Shown here piece by piece: positions 21,398 through 32,316 of a DNA stretch of 64,000 bases. This DNA is from Liolophura sinensis (Eukaryota > Mollusca > Polyplacophora > Chitonida > Chitonidae). The first letter of the stretch is position 1. Each line of letters starts with the position of its first letter. A model generated the notes under the pieces. It ran no database searches. It was not told the origin of the DNA and saw nothing but the letters and a program-made list of their open reading frames with translations. The position numbers were made by a program, and so were the translations under genes. The stretch is taken from NCBI RefSeq assembly GCF_032854445.1, contig NC_088296.1:4237246-4301245 (forward strand), written 5' to 3'.

Positions 21398-21510
21398 GTT
21401 TATTTATTTCACTGACCAGCAATACGGTAGGAGGAAACTGTGCAAAGCCCTGAGGGAAACCCACGACCATTTGCAGGTTGCTGGAAGACCTTGCCTCGTA
21501 CGTCCAAAGA
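21398..21510 (+). repeat. Dispersed repeat 'gattggtgttttacgcc' family, partial
   Basis: 'ggaggaaactgtgcaaagcc', 'gaaacccacgaccatttgca' and 'ggttgctggaagaccttgcc'. A minus-orientation end ('gtaccaatcaaataaataaa') follows at 21,578-21,604. Confidence 0.7.
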
Positions 21511-21780
21511 GGAGGTCAATTGAGAAAAGAGTTTCGCCACCAAGGTCCCGGCCCCCCCACCCTTCCTGAGCAATCTTTGAGTACCAATCAAATAAATAAA
21601 TAAACTTAGAGAGAAAGCGGTAACAAATTTACTGGCAACAACCAAAAAGTGGAAGTTGTATATTAGATCACATCTTTTAATGATTGCTTAATAACAAAAT
21701 AACCCTTCCATGTTGATAGGCTGGTGCTGTGCTATGTAAAGAATCAAAGCCCTCTCTTACATAAAACAATTCACCTTTCC

Positions 21781-22415
21781 CAGAGATGGTTCAGGCATCG
21801 CTATCTGGGATGGTTCAGGAATCGCTATCTGAGATTGTTCAGGCATCGCTATCTGGGATTGTTCAGGCATCGCTATCTGAGATTGTTCGGACATCGCTAT
21901 CTGGGATGGTTCAGGCATCGCTATCTGAGATTGTTCAGGCATCGCTATCTGGGATGGTTCAGGCATCGCTGTGTGAGATGGTTCAGGCGTCGCTGTCTGG
22001 GATTGTTCAGGCATCGCTATCTGGGATTGTTCAGGCATCGCTATCTGAGATGGTTCAGGCATCGCTATCTGAGATGGTTCAGGCATCGCTGTCTCAGATG
22101 GTTCAGGCATCGCTGTCTGGGATTGTTCAGGCATCGCTATCTGGGATTGTTCAGGCATCACTATCTGAGATGGTTCAGGCATCGCTATCTGAGATGGTTC
22201 AGGCATCGCTGTCTGAGATGGTTCAGACATCACTATCTGAGATGGTTCGGGCATGGGTATCTGAGATGGTTCAGGCATCGCTGTCTGAGATGGTTCAGGC
22301 ATCGCTGTCTGAGATGGTTCAGACATCACTATCTGAGATGGTTCAGACATCGCTATCTGAGATGGTTCGGGCATGGGTATCTGAGATGGTTCAGGCATCG
22401 CTATCTCAGATGGTT
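21781..22415. repeat. 24-bp minisatellite array
   Basis: About 26 units of 24 bp containing 'gatggttcaggcatcgctat'. Two plus frames and one minus frame are open throughout (octapeptides RWFRHRYL, MVQASLSE and MPEPSQIA), a product of the 24-bp period. No splice or regulatory context supports translation. Confidence 0.95.
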
Positions 22416-22429
22416 TAAGTGCTGACTGG

Positions 22430-22732
22430 CTGTGACCATGGAACCAATCAGCAATTCCTCAGCTTTTTTCACATATAAAAGAGCAAATTTCAGTGCAACT
22501 CCTGCACCTGTTGAATTTGATATTGCAGACAAAACTACACTGGTTGGCCTGGTCAGTATAGAAAATCAAGAATCACAGAAAGCTGAGAAGTGGGGCCTGG
22601 ATGTGTGGGGTCTGGAGGAGTGAGGTCTGGAGGAATGAGGTCTGGAAATAACCTTTAAACGTAGAAGAAATAAACGTTTACACGATGGACGCTGCAGTGA
22701 ACTGAAGAATGTAAGCGATATAGATAGAATTA
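22430..22732. other. Spacer without a supported gene
   Basis: A 63-codon open frame (22,432-22,623 plus) follows the array; no family recognised. Confidence 0.35.
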
Positions 22733-22918
22733 TTTGTTTATTTTATTGGAGTTGTACGCCGTACTCATGAATATTTCTCTCATGGGATGGCAGCCAGCAT
22801 GATCATGGGAGGGAACCGGTCAAGCTCGGTGGAAACCTACGGCCATCAGCAATGTGTCGGCAGATCTTATCATACATGACCGGAGAGGAAGCCAGCATGA
22901 GCTGGACTTGAACTCACA
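22733..22918 (+). repeat. Dispersed repeat 'gattggtgttttacgcc' family
   Basis: 'gttgtacgccgtactcatga' to 'gctggacttgaactcaca', with the usual 'ccggagaggaagccagcatg'. Confidence 0.82.
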
Positions 22919-22919
22919 T

Positions 22920-23950
22920 GATATAAACAAGTGATTGGAAGTCAGACTGAGTACCGTCATATACGTTTGGACAACATATAAACGATAACTTAAATTTAAA
23001 ATCGTCAACGTCCTCGTCGTCTGCGATCGCCCCTGGCCAGAGATTTTTCAAGCTAGAATCTAACTTTAGCTGGTTTATCTGAATTAAATTGCACGCCATT
23101 GCAGACTGATAATGGCCTCGGACCCCCTTTAATTTTCCATAAGCCACAATGTTAACGTCTAGCGCTGTAGCTCAGTCCCAAACATTCCGTGGCCAATGGT
23201 GCATACCTGGCCCTGCCTGGGAGAAACAAGCCATAAAAATCTTGACATAGGTTGACCGTCAAAATCTGGACCTTTACATGCCGCGGCTGGGAGGCGTGCC
23301 TAGCAACGCCAAGGGGAGGTCACTCGCAGCCTCATCACTACCTCACACCTTGTGTCCTACCACACAGAATTTCAAACTTTCATCAATAAAGCTCATACCT
23401 CCTCAAAGTTTAGACAGTTTCCAGAATTTTAATACCAAGCATGCACCTGTGCACCAAAAATGGACGCCTGGGAGCAAAAAAAGACTTTATACCCTAAAAT
23501 TCACAGAACTACAATCGTCTCTACCGAAAAACAGAAGTTGTAATGGGGGTCTGTGTCCTAATGCAACTGTCATGACATCGAGCGGTCGAATCCAACTTTC
23601 GCTGCATCGGTTGCGGCTTTAGTCAGAAAATTTATCGGGTAACTGGAGAAGGGGGCGGTTTCCTAATTCGAGCAATCCGCTTTCCTTCATCTTTTACTTG
23701 TCCGCGATCTTATAAGTGAGAAATTCGTAATAAATGGCGTAAATCTCCTCCAGGGTAACACAATCATACCCAGGAAGAATATAAGTGACGATATATCCAA
23801 ACAGACATTGAAATCTCTATTCACAATCTATGAATTTTCACTCCAGAATATTTTGGTAAGGACAGAATTAAATGTGTCCCCCCCCCAAAAAAAACCAAAA
23901 AAAAAATAAAAAAAACCCAGCAAATAAACAAAAAAGCAAAATTGGTGTAG
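22920..23950. other. Gene-free stretch downstream of the small secreted gene
   Basis: A 114-codon open frame lies at 23,278-23,622 (plus), without recognisable domain, signal peptide or splice context. A C/A-rich low-complexity patch lies at 23,878-23,940. Confidence 0.4.
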
Positions 23951-23953
23951 AAC

Positions 23954-23959
23954 TTTATT
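23954..23959 (-). terminator. Candidate polyadenylation signal of the small secreted gene
   Basis: AATAAA on the minus strand, 73-78 bases past the TAA stop at 24,032-24,034. Confidence 0.55.
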
Positions 23960-24031
23960 ATTCCTGTATTAATGATAAATGAGAGCAAGTTGGTCCCCAT
24001 CTTCCGGATTGGGTTTGGCCAGGCTTCCGTT

Positions 24032-27000
24032 TTAAACTCCACAGCTAAACTTCGCCAGCTTGTTTCCATCCATATAGAAGTCATAGTTACAGCCGCCGCA
24101 GTAGTTTGCCCTATTAGCACAACAGATGATAGGATAAATAACAAATAAGCCAATGAATTCAAGTTGAAGAAGTTATAAGTTGTTAAATCCAGCTTAGAGA
24201 AGGCTGGCTAAGGCGCTAAGACAAACAAACCATTACACAAACACGTGGATAGACATCCTATCAAATATCAGAGCGCATAAACTTACCGTCTTGCAGAAAA
24301 TCCAACTGACAGAGTGAGGAAAATAAAGGTATATAAAGAAACAGCTCGACTGAGCGACGAACCCACACACGAGAATGGACAGACAGGCAGGCACGCAGGC
24401 ATACGGACCCAGAAACAAGCAGAAACAAGTCCCTTAAGTATACGCATAATCACACACACACGCAAACTGGTGAACACAAAGTGCGTTAAGTACACACATA
24501 ATCATACACAGATACACACACAGACAAACCGGCGAACACAAAGTCTATTAAGTACGCACATATTCATACACATATATACACACAGACATCCAGCGAACAC
24601 AAAATACATTAAGTACACACATAATCATGCACTGATACACACACAGACATCCGGCGAACACAAAGTCTATTAAGTACACACATAATCATACACAGATACA
24701 CACACAGACAATCAGCGAACACAAAGTCCATTAAGTACACACATAATCATGCACAGATACACACACACAGACAAACCGGCGAACACAAAGTCTATTAAGA
24801 ACACACATAATCATACACAGATATACACACAGACAAACCGGCGAACACAAAGTCTATTAATTACACACATAATCATACACAGATACACACACAGACATTC
24901 AGCGAACACAAAGTCCATTAAGTACACACATAATCATGCACAGATACACACACAGACATCCGGCGAACACAAAGTCCATTAAGTACACACATAATCATAC
25001 ACAGATACACACACAGACATTCAGCGAACACAAAGTCCATTAAGTACACACATAATCATACACAGATATACACACAGACAAACCGGCGAACACAAAGTCT
25101 ATTAATTACACACATAATCATACACAGATACACACACAGACATTCAGCGAACACAAAGTCCATTTAGTACACACATAATCATGCACAGATACACACACAG
25201 ACATCCGGCGAACACAAAGTCCATAAAGTACACACATAATCATACACAGATACACACACAGACATTCAGCGAACACAAAGTCCATTAAGTACACACATAA
25301 TCATGCACAGATACACACACAGACATCCGGCGAACACAAAGTCCATTAAGTACACACATAATCATACACAGATACACACACAGACATTCAGCGAACACAA
25401 AGTCCATTAAGTACACACATAATCATGCACAGATACACACACAGACATCCGGCGAACACAAGGTCCATTAAGTACACACATATTCATACACAGATACACA
25501 CACAGACATTCAGCGAACACAAAGTCCATTAAGTACACACATAATCATGCACAGATACACACACAGACATCCGGCGAACACAAAGTCTATTAAGTACACA
25601 CATAATCATGCACAGATATACACACAGACATCCAGCGAACACAAAGTACATTAAGTACACACATAATCATGCACAGATACACACACACAGACAAACCGGA
25701 GAACACAAAGTCCATTAAGTATACACAGACACGGGCAGGTGAACATGCTCACAGTGAGGAACAAACTTATACAGACAGGTAGACAAATAGACAGACCGAC
25801 AGGCAGATGAACAGATCGTCACACTGACAAAAGGATACACACACAGATAAATACACAAACAGAGGGAAATATATACATACAGCTAGTCAGCCAGCCAGCC
25901 AGACAGACAGACAGACAGACAGACACACCGATGGAAAGATAAAGAGACAAAAACACACGGAAAGAAAGACAGACATAAAGACAGACAAACAGACAACAAA
26001 TAGACAGGCAAACATATATACAAAGACAAAATGCATAGACCAATAGACAGAGACAAAAACACACACGGTCATAAAGATAGACAGACAGACAACACACAGA
26101 AAATAGACAAACGATTATATAGCGTATATTTATATACACAGACTATGACATAGACAAACACACTGACAAGCAGATTAAGAGGCAAAAAATACGCGGACAG
26201 AAAAACACACCGACGGACAGACAGAAAGACAGACAGACAAACACACAGACAAACAGACACCACATAGGCAGACAGACAGACAGTGACAGACAGACGGGTA
26301 CTTTACAGGGAGATAAACAGACGGACGAACAGCTAGACGATAGACGGACATACACAGACAAACAGACAGACATACAGACAGACAAAAGGACAACACACAT
26401 TAAGACAAACAGGCAAACGTGTACCTGCACTGGGCGTCAGGGTGACCCGGACATTTGGCCATCATACAGGGATCAATGAAACAGTAGACGAATGAGGTGC
26501 CAGGCGGACAGCTCGGGGCCGCTTAAAAAACAAAAGTTCAAATAAGTAACTTCACAGTATAAGCTGTTAGTTATACTGTGCTACAATACAGTAATTTTAC
26601 AGTTTAATTGTTAGGATATACTGCCCTACAATAAACAACGCCGTTGTATTAATTTTGGGGTATACTATCCTCACAATAAGAAATTCTACGGCAATAATTA
26701 GTGGTTATGGTATCCCCACAATCAGTGAGTGAGTGAGAGCTTGGGGTCGTACTTCGTAGTTAACAATTCTTCAGTCATATGGTGACAAAGGAATCCTTAG
26801 AGCGCATGTAACGTGCCTTGTTGGAGGGCTGATTTCTACCTCTCTTTTATCTAGTGCTACTTCACTGTGACGCCTTATCGAAGGCAAGTAAGGCGCCCCG
26901 CCCGAACCTTTATACTGATTATGGTCAACTAGTCATTGCACTATATCCTTCATGCTGAACCCCAAGCGAGTTACAACTTCCTCTTTTAAGGTCTTAGGTG

Positions 27001-30000
27001 TGACTCGACCCGGGATTGACCCTGAATCTACCGGGCCCGAAGAGGACGCGCTACCAAGTGTGCGATCGGGGCCGGTCCTCACATTAAGAAATACCACGGC
27101 AATTATTATTGGTTATACTAACCCCACAATAAGAAATGCTACGGCAATAACTATTGGTTATACTAACCCCACAATGAGAAATGCTTCGGCAATAACTATT
27201 GGTTATACTAACCCCACAATAAGAAATGCTACGGCAATGACTATTGGTTATACTAACCCCACAATAAGAAATGCTACGGCAATAACTATTGCTTATACTA
27301 ACCCCACAATGAGAAATGCTACATCAATTGTTACTGGTTATACTAACCCCACAATAAGAAATACCACGGCAATAGTTATTGGTTATACTAGCCCCACAAT
27401 AAGAAATGCTACGGCAATAACTATTAGTTATACCCACCACACAATAAGAAATGCTTCATCAATAGTTACTGGTTATACCAACCCCACAATAAGAAATGCT
27501 ACGGCAATAACTATTGGTTATACTAACCCCACAATAAGAAATGCTACGGCAATAACTATTAGTTATACTCACCCCACAATAAGAAATGCTACGGCAACAA
27601 ATCCTGGGTTACACTGTCCCACATTAAGTAACCCAACCCTACAAATTTTTGTGTTACCACATTAAGTAATGATACTGCGCTTCATATGTTGCACTGGACC
27701 CACATTAAGTAATGGTACTGCACTTCATGTGTTGCACTGGCCTCACAACTGTACTCACAATATGTAACGCTACACTTTCATTTGTTTTCTTATTTTGCCC
27801 CGCATTAATGCGCACTACTGCGTTGTATGCAGCACTACACATTGCCCCCACAATAATGAGCACTACTGTGTTGTAAGCAGCATTATACATTGCCCCCACA
27901 ATGGTCAGCGAACTTTATTGCTGCTGTATTCATTGTAGTTATACTCACTCATGACACAGCCAAACACAGACAGAGCTAAGATGAGAAACACTTTCATGTC
28001 TGGTGATGGTCAGCGAGCTTTATGGCTGCTGTGTTCATTGTAGTTATACTCACCCATGACACAGCCAAACACAGACAGAGCTAAGATGAAAAACACTTTC
28101 ATGTCTGGTGATGGTCAGCGAGCGTTATTGCTGTTGTATTCATTGTAGTTATACTCACCCATGACACAGTGAAACACAGACAGAGCTAAGATGAGAAACA
28201 CCTTCATGTCTGGTGATGGTCAGCGAGCGTTATGACTGCTGTATTCATTGTAGTTATACTCACCCATGACACAGCCAAACACAGACAGAGCTAAGATGAG
28301 AAACAACTTCATGTCTGGTGATGGTCCGGGAGCGATATGGCTGCTGTATTCATTGTAGTTATAGTCACTCATGACACAGCCAAACACAGACAGAGCTAAG
28401 ATGAGAAACACCTTCATGTCTGGTGATGGTCAGCGAGCGTTATTGCTGTTGTATTCATTGTAGTTACACTCACCCATGACACAGCCAAACACAGACAGAG
28501 CTAAGATGAGAACACCTTCATGTCTGGTGATGGTCCGGGAGCGATATGGCTGCTGTATTCATTGTAGTTACACTCACCCATGACACAGCCAAACACAGAC
28601 AGAGCTAAGATGAGAAACAACTTCATGTCTGGTGATGGTCCGGGAGCGATATGGCTGCTGTATTCATTGTAGTTATACTCACCCATGACACAGCCAAACG
28701 CAGACAGAGCTAAGATGAGAAATAACTTCATGTCTGGTGATGGTCCGGGAGCGATATGGCTGCTGTATTCATTGTAGTTATACTCACCCATGACACAGCC
28801 AAACACAGACAGAGCTAAGATGAGAAACACCTTCATGTCTGGTGATGGTCAGCGAGCGTTATGACTGCTGTATTCATTGTAGTTACACTCACCCATGACA
28901 CAGCCAAACACAGACAGAGCTAAGATGAGAAACACCTTCATGTCTGGTGATGGTCAGCGAGCGTTATGACTGCTGTATTCATTGTAGTTACACTCACCCA
29001 TGACACAGCCAAACACAGACAGAGCTAAGATGAGAAACACCTTCATGTCTGGTGATGGTCAGCGAGCGTTATTGCTGTTGTATTCATTGTAGTTATACTC
29101 ACTCTTGACACAGCCAAACACAGACAGAGCTAAGATGAGAAACACCTTCATGTCTGGTGATGATCAGCGAGCGTTATGACTGCTGTATTTATTGTAGTTA
29201 TACTCACCCATGACACAGCCAAACACAGACAGGGCTAAGATGAGAAACACCTTCATGTCTGGTGATGGTCAGCGAGCGTTATTGCTGTTGTATTCATTGT
29301 AGTTATACTCACCCATGACATAGCCAAACGCAGACAGAGCTAAGATGAGAAACAGCTTCATGTCTGGTGATGGTCAGCGAGCGTTATGACTGCTGTATTC
29401 ATTGTAGTTACACTCACCCATGACACATCCAAACATAGACAGAGCTAAGATGAGAAACACCTTCATGTCTGGTGATGGTCAGCGAGTGTTATTGCTGTTG
29501 TATTCATTGTAGTTATACTCACCCATGACACAGTGAAACACAGACAGAGCTAAGATGAGAAACACCTTTATGTCTGGTGATGGTCAGCGAGCGCCATGAC
29601 TGCTGTATTCATTGTAGTTATACTCACCCATGACACAGCCAAACACAGACAGAGCTAAGATGAGAAACAACTTCATGTCTGGTGATGGTCCGGGAGCGAT
29701 ATGGCTGTTGTATTCATTGTAGTTATACTCACCCATGACACAGTGAAACACAGACAGAGCTGAGATGAGAAACACCTTCATGTCTGGTGATGATCAACGA
29801 GCGTTATTGCTGTTGTATTCATTGTAGTTATACTCACTCATGACACAGCCAAACACAGACAGAGCTAAGATGAGAAACACCTTCATGTCTGGTGATGGTC
29901 CGCGAGCGCCATGGCTGCTGTGTTCATTGTAGTTATACTCACCCATGACACAGTGAAACACAGACAGAGCTAAGATGAGAAACACCTTCATGTCTGGTGA

Positions 30001-30620
30001 TGATCAGCGAGCGTTATTGCTGTTGTATTCATTGTAGTTATACTCACTCATGACACAGCCAAACACAGACAGAGCTAAGATGAGAAACAACTTCATGTCT
30101 GGTGATGGTCCGGGAGCGATATGGCTGCTGTATTCATTGTAGTTATACTCACCCATGACACAGCCAAACATAGACAGAGCTAAGATGAGAAACACTTTCA
30201 TGTCTGGTGATGGTCAGCGAGCGTTATGGCTGCTGTATTCATTGTAGTTATACTCACTCATGACACAGCCAAACACAGACAGAGCTAAGATGAGAAACAA
30301 CTTCATGTCTGGTGATGGTCCGGGAGCGATATGGCTGCTGTATTCATTGTAGATATACTCACTCATAACACAGCCAAACACAGACAGAGCTAAGATGAGA
30401 AACACCTTCATGTCTGGTGATGGTCAGCGAGCGCCATGACTGCTGTATTCATTGTAGTTACACTCACCCATGACACAGCCAAACACAGACAGAGGTAAGA
30501 TGAGAACACCTTCATGTCTGGTGATGGTCCGGGAGCGATATGGCTGCTGTATTCATTGTAGTTATACTCACCCATGACACAGCCAAACACAGACAGAGCT
30601 AAGATGAGAAACACCTTCAT
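24032..30620 (-). CDS. Small secreted 8-cysteine protein, three exons
   Basis: Exon 1 is 30,620-30,572 (start codon plus signal peptide MKVFLILALSVFGCVM, donor GTGAGT). Exon 2 is 26,521-26,425 (acceptor after a T-rich tract, donor GTAC), exon 3 is 24,110-24,032 ending in TAA. Lengths 49+97+79 = 225 nt give 74 aa and phases fit at both junctions; the signal peptide should be cut after ...CVMA. The mature chain of about 57 residues has eight cysteines, with SCPPGT, DPCMMAKCPGHP and ANYCGGCN motifs. Cysteine-rich modules with a 'NYCGGC' core occur in invertebrate secreted proteins, including some shell-matrix proteins, but I cannot name a family or function. A TATA-like box lies about 50 bases upstream. 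Intron 1 contains about 25 further copies of exon 1 with its donor; any of them could in principle supply the first exon. Confidence 0.8.
24430..25730. repeat. 61-bp minisatellite array
   Basis: About 21 tandem units of 61 bp containing 'acacataatcatgcacagat', 'acacacacagacatccggcg' and 'aacacaaagtccattaagt'. Pairs of slightly different units alternate (catccggcg versus cattcagcg), giving a partial 122-bp higher order. It lies in intron 2 of the small secreted gene. Confidence 0.93.
25770..26420. repeat. Low-complexity acaga/cagacaga tract
   Basis: Purine/AC-rich degenerate tetranucleotide 'caga' repeats, including 'cagacagacagacagacaga' near 25,905. Minus-strand open frames here (cysteine/leucine/valine/serine-rich) are low-complexity artefacts. 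Still in intron 2 of the small secreted gene. Confidence 0.88.
26545..26722. repeat. Degenerate 45-bp repeat, left of a SINE
   Basis: Diverged units with 'gttatactgtgctacaatac' and 'cctcacaataagaaattcta', clearly related to the regular array after 27,090; the SINE at 26,723 separates the two parts. Confidence 0.7.
26723..27077 (-). mobile_element. tRNA-derived SINE inside a 45-bp array
   Basis: Begins 'cagtgagtgagtgagagctt', contains 'gaaggcaagtaaggcgcccc' and ends in a tRNA-like head (reverse of 'gatcgcacacttggtagcgc'). The 45-bp repeat resumes at 'cctcacattaagaaatacca'. Confidence 0.87.
27078..27610. repeat. 45-bp minisatellite array
   Basis: About 11 units of 45 bp, with 'ccccacaataagaaatgcta' and 'cggcaataactattggttat'. 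One plus frame is open (15-residue units containing NPTIRNATA), as expected from the period. It lies in intron 1 of the small secreted gene. Confidence 0.94.
27611..27902. repeat. Degenerate repeats between two arrays
   Basis: Imperfect copies of 'acattaagtaatggtactgc' and 'cattgcccccacaat' separated by about 50-60 bases. Confidence 0.6.
27903..30620 (-). repeat. 105-bp array of duplicated signal-peptide exons (26 units)
   Basis: Twenty-six head-to-tail units, 24 of them spaced by 105 bp and two shortened to 104 bp. Read on the minus strand, each unit carries: a 'ctgac...atcaccag' branch-point/acceptor-like stretch, ATG, a 16-residue signal peptide (variants MKVFLILALSVFGCVM, MKLF..., ...VFHCVM), the splice donor GTGAGT, and about 50 bases of intron-like sequence. 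Every unit I read keeps the donor. The unit at about 29,568 has lost the start codon (ATA). Units near 28,510 and 30,505 have a one-base deletion that shifts the signal-peptide frame. The unit at 30,620 is the only one next to a TATA box. About half the units have a TGA stop after the donor; the others read 'APGPSPD' straight into the next unit. Confidence 0.93.
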
Positions 30621-30670
30621 ATCTGGTCCGTGAGAATAATGGAACTGGCCTTTTTAGGTTCGTATACATG

Positions 30671-30678
30671 TATATATA
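30671..30678 (-). promoter_or_regulatory. TATA-like box of the small secreted gene
   Basis: TATATATA on the minus strand about 50 bases before the start codon at 30,620, placing a transcription start near 30,645. None of the other 25 exon-1 units has such a box. Confidence 0.5.
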
Positions 30679-30689
30679 CGACAATGTAC

Positions 30690-32316
30690 CCTGCGAGCTA
30701 CTGTAAGGATTCTAGTTAATGGTTAGATAATGACTCGATTCCTCTGGTTACCCTACTCTTGGTAGGGTGAGTGTAAGAAGCGCGTTAACAATACTTGTGT
30801 GGCAGCGTGGGTGATTTTACATGTGTTTTGGACATGTTTTTTTTTTATATTTTTAAATATACCATTAATGGTGAGCTGGCTCTGTGGTGGACACTTTGTG
30901 TGGTAGATACTGGGAAGATCGTTAGCTCCTTACCAAAGACCGCTGGTTTTCTACGAGCACTAAAGAATGTTCTAAGCCAAAAACTGATCACCGTATTTTA
31001 GGCAAACCACGTTTAACAATAATCAAACAAATAGTACATAAATATGGATAGCTGATAATCAATGGACCTAAACAATCCCAAATCATAGATGAGATTTTAT
31101 GGTATGTATGTCAATCTAAGAAGACAAAATCTCCGACCATAATGCTGGTGGCGTCGTATAAGTGAAATATTCTTTAGAACGGCGTAAAACACCAATCAAA
31201 TCCAAAAAAAAAAAAAATAAAAATAAAAAAATATATATAAATTTATTAAATTTGTACAATTCTGCACAAAAATATTGGATAATAACTGCTTTTTGTTTCA
31301 TTGAATAAATTAATAACAAGCTGAAATGTTGTAATACATGAACAACTACTATTGCCCTGTTGCTGTGATTGGCACTATTAATGTGATTGGCACTATTACT
31401 GTGATTGGCACTTTTGCTGTGATTGACACTATTAGGTGATTCGTACGCTTTGCATTATGTCTTTGCATGATTAAAACATCAAAAATGGCTCTATGGGTGT
31501 CTGACCCAGGAGAGGAGGCGGGGGTGGGGGTAGGAGGGGGTGGTTGTGGGTTGTTGGGGGATAGTCGTGAAACGTGAAGTCAAAATTACAACAAATTCTG
31601 GTTGAAGACATAAGTGTAAAGGTTATAGTTCTCCAATATTTTTTCTCTCAGTCCCTTAAATGATCTCACGTCACATTCAATTCACTTAAAATCAAAGATA
31701 AATGTGAACATCTACGGTAGATATGAGTCAGGTGGTCTAGTTTTATAGGTCGTGCCATTTTAAGGTGTGTATCAAAGGCCTTTCTGATAGTAAATAGCAA
31801 AGATAAGAGAACATTTCAGGATTCTCACGTAGAGGCGTTTCTGCTTTTCTTTGCCAATGTATGTCAGGTTCATGACTAAAAAATATGAAAAGGTGCCAGT
31901 TCTCTTTCGATGCTGGTAGCTCTTCTTTTCAGCCATCACAGGGTAGTCTTCGCTAAAACACGTCATACATGTCCAACCCTTCTGAGCTGTCAGAGCTTCG
32001 CCATTTAGTTCATTGTTTAAACAGCTGCAAGAGTGTTAACAGGCATAACGAGTATTTCCACGAATTTGTTTCATTTTCTGCATGTGGTCGTCCTAGGACT
32101 CTGGAGTTATTTTTTTTTCAAGTTTCTAAACGATTTTACCCTCCGGAAGGTGTTGATTTAGAGTATGAGACGTAAGAATTTCGCACTCGCTAACAAACAG
32201 ACCTATGTTCTCTCGCCTTTTTACAGCTGAAAGTTACGAGAGGAATACAGCTGAGCTCAACAGATTTGGCCACTGTGAGAGCCGTAGTCGTCTAAAACCT
32301 GAAGCATAACTGGCCT
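30690..32316. other. Gene-free stretch
   Basis: Only short open frames. It holds a short 21-bp repeat around 31,365-31,430 ('tgtgattggcactatta'), a G-rich patch at 31,510-31,560 and one minus copy of a dispersed repeat at 31,128. Confidence 0.45.
31128..31203 (-). repeat. Dispersed repeat 'gattggtgttttacgcc' family, 5' end only
   Basis: 'accataatgctggtggcgtc' to 'gtaaaacaccaatcaaatcc', minus orientation. Confidence 0.75.

Noticed and set aside
21724-22425. 233-codon plus and 213-codon minus open frames
   Set aside because: Both come from the 24-bp array and overlap on opposite strands with equal quality, which argues against either being a gene.
23278-23622. 114-codon plus open frame
   Set aside because: No recognisable domain, no signal peptide, no splice or polyadenylation context; length not remarkable for this much DNA.
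24314-24982. His/Thr-rich open frames
   Set aside because: 61-bp array; frames change from unit to unit because 61 is not a multiple of three.
27903-30620. CRISPR array
   Set aside because: Although regularly spaced, units repeat completely with no unique spacers, and the sequence is eukaryotic.
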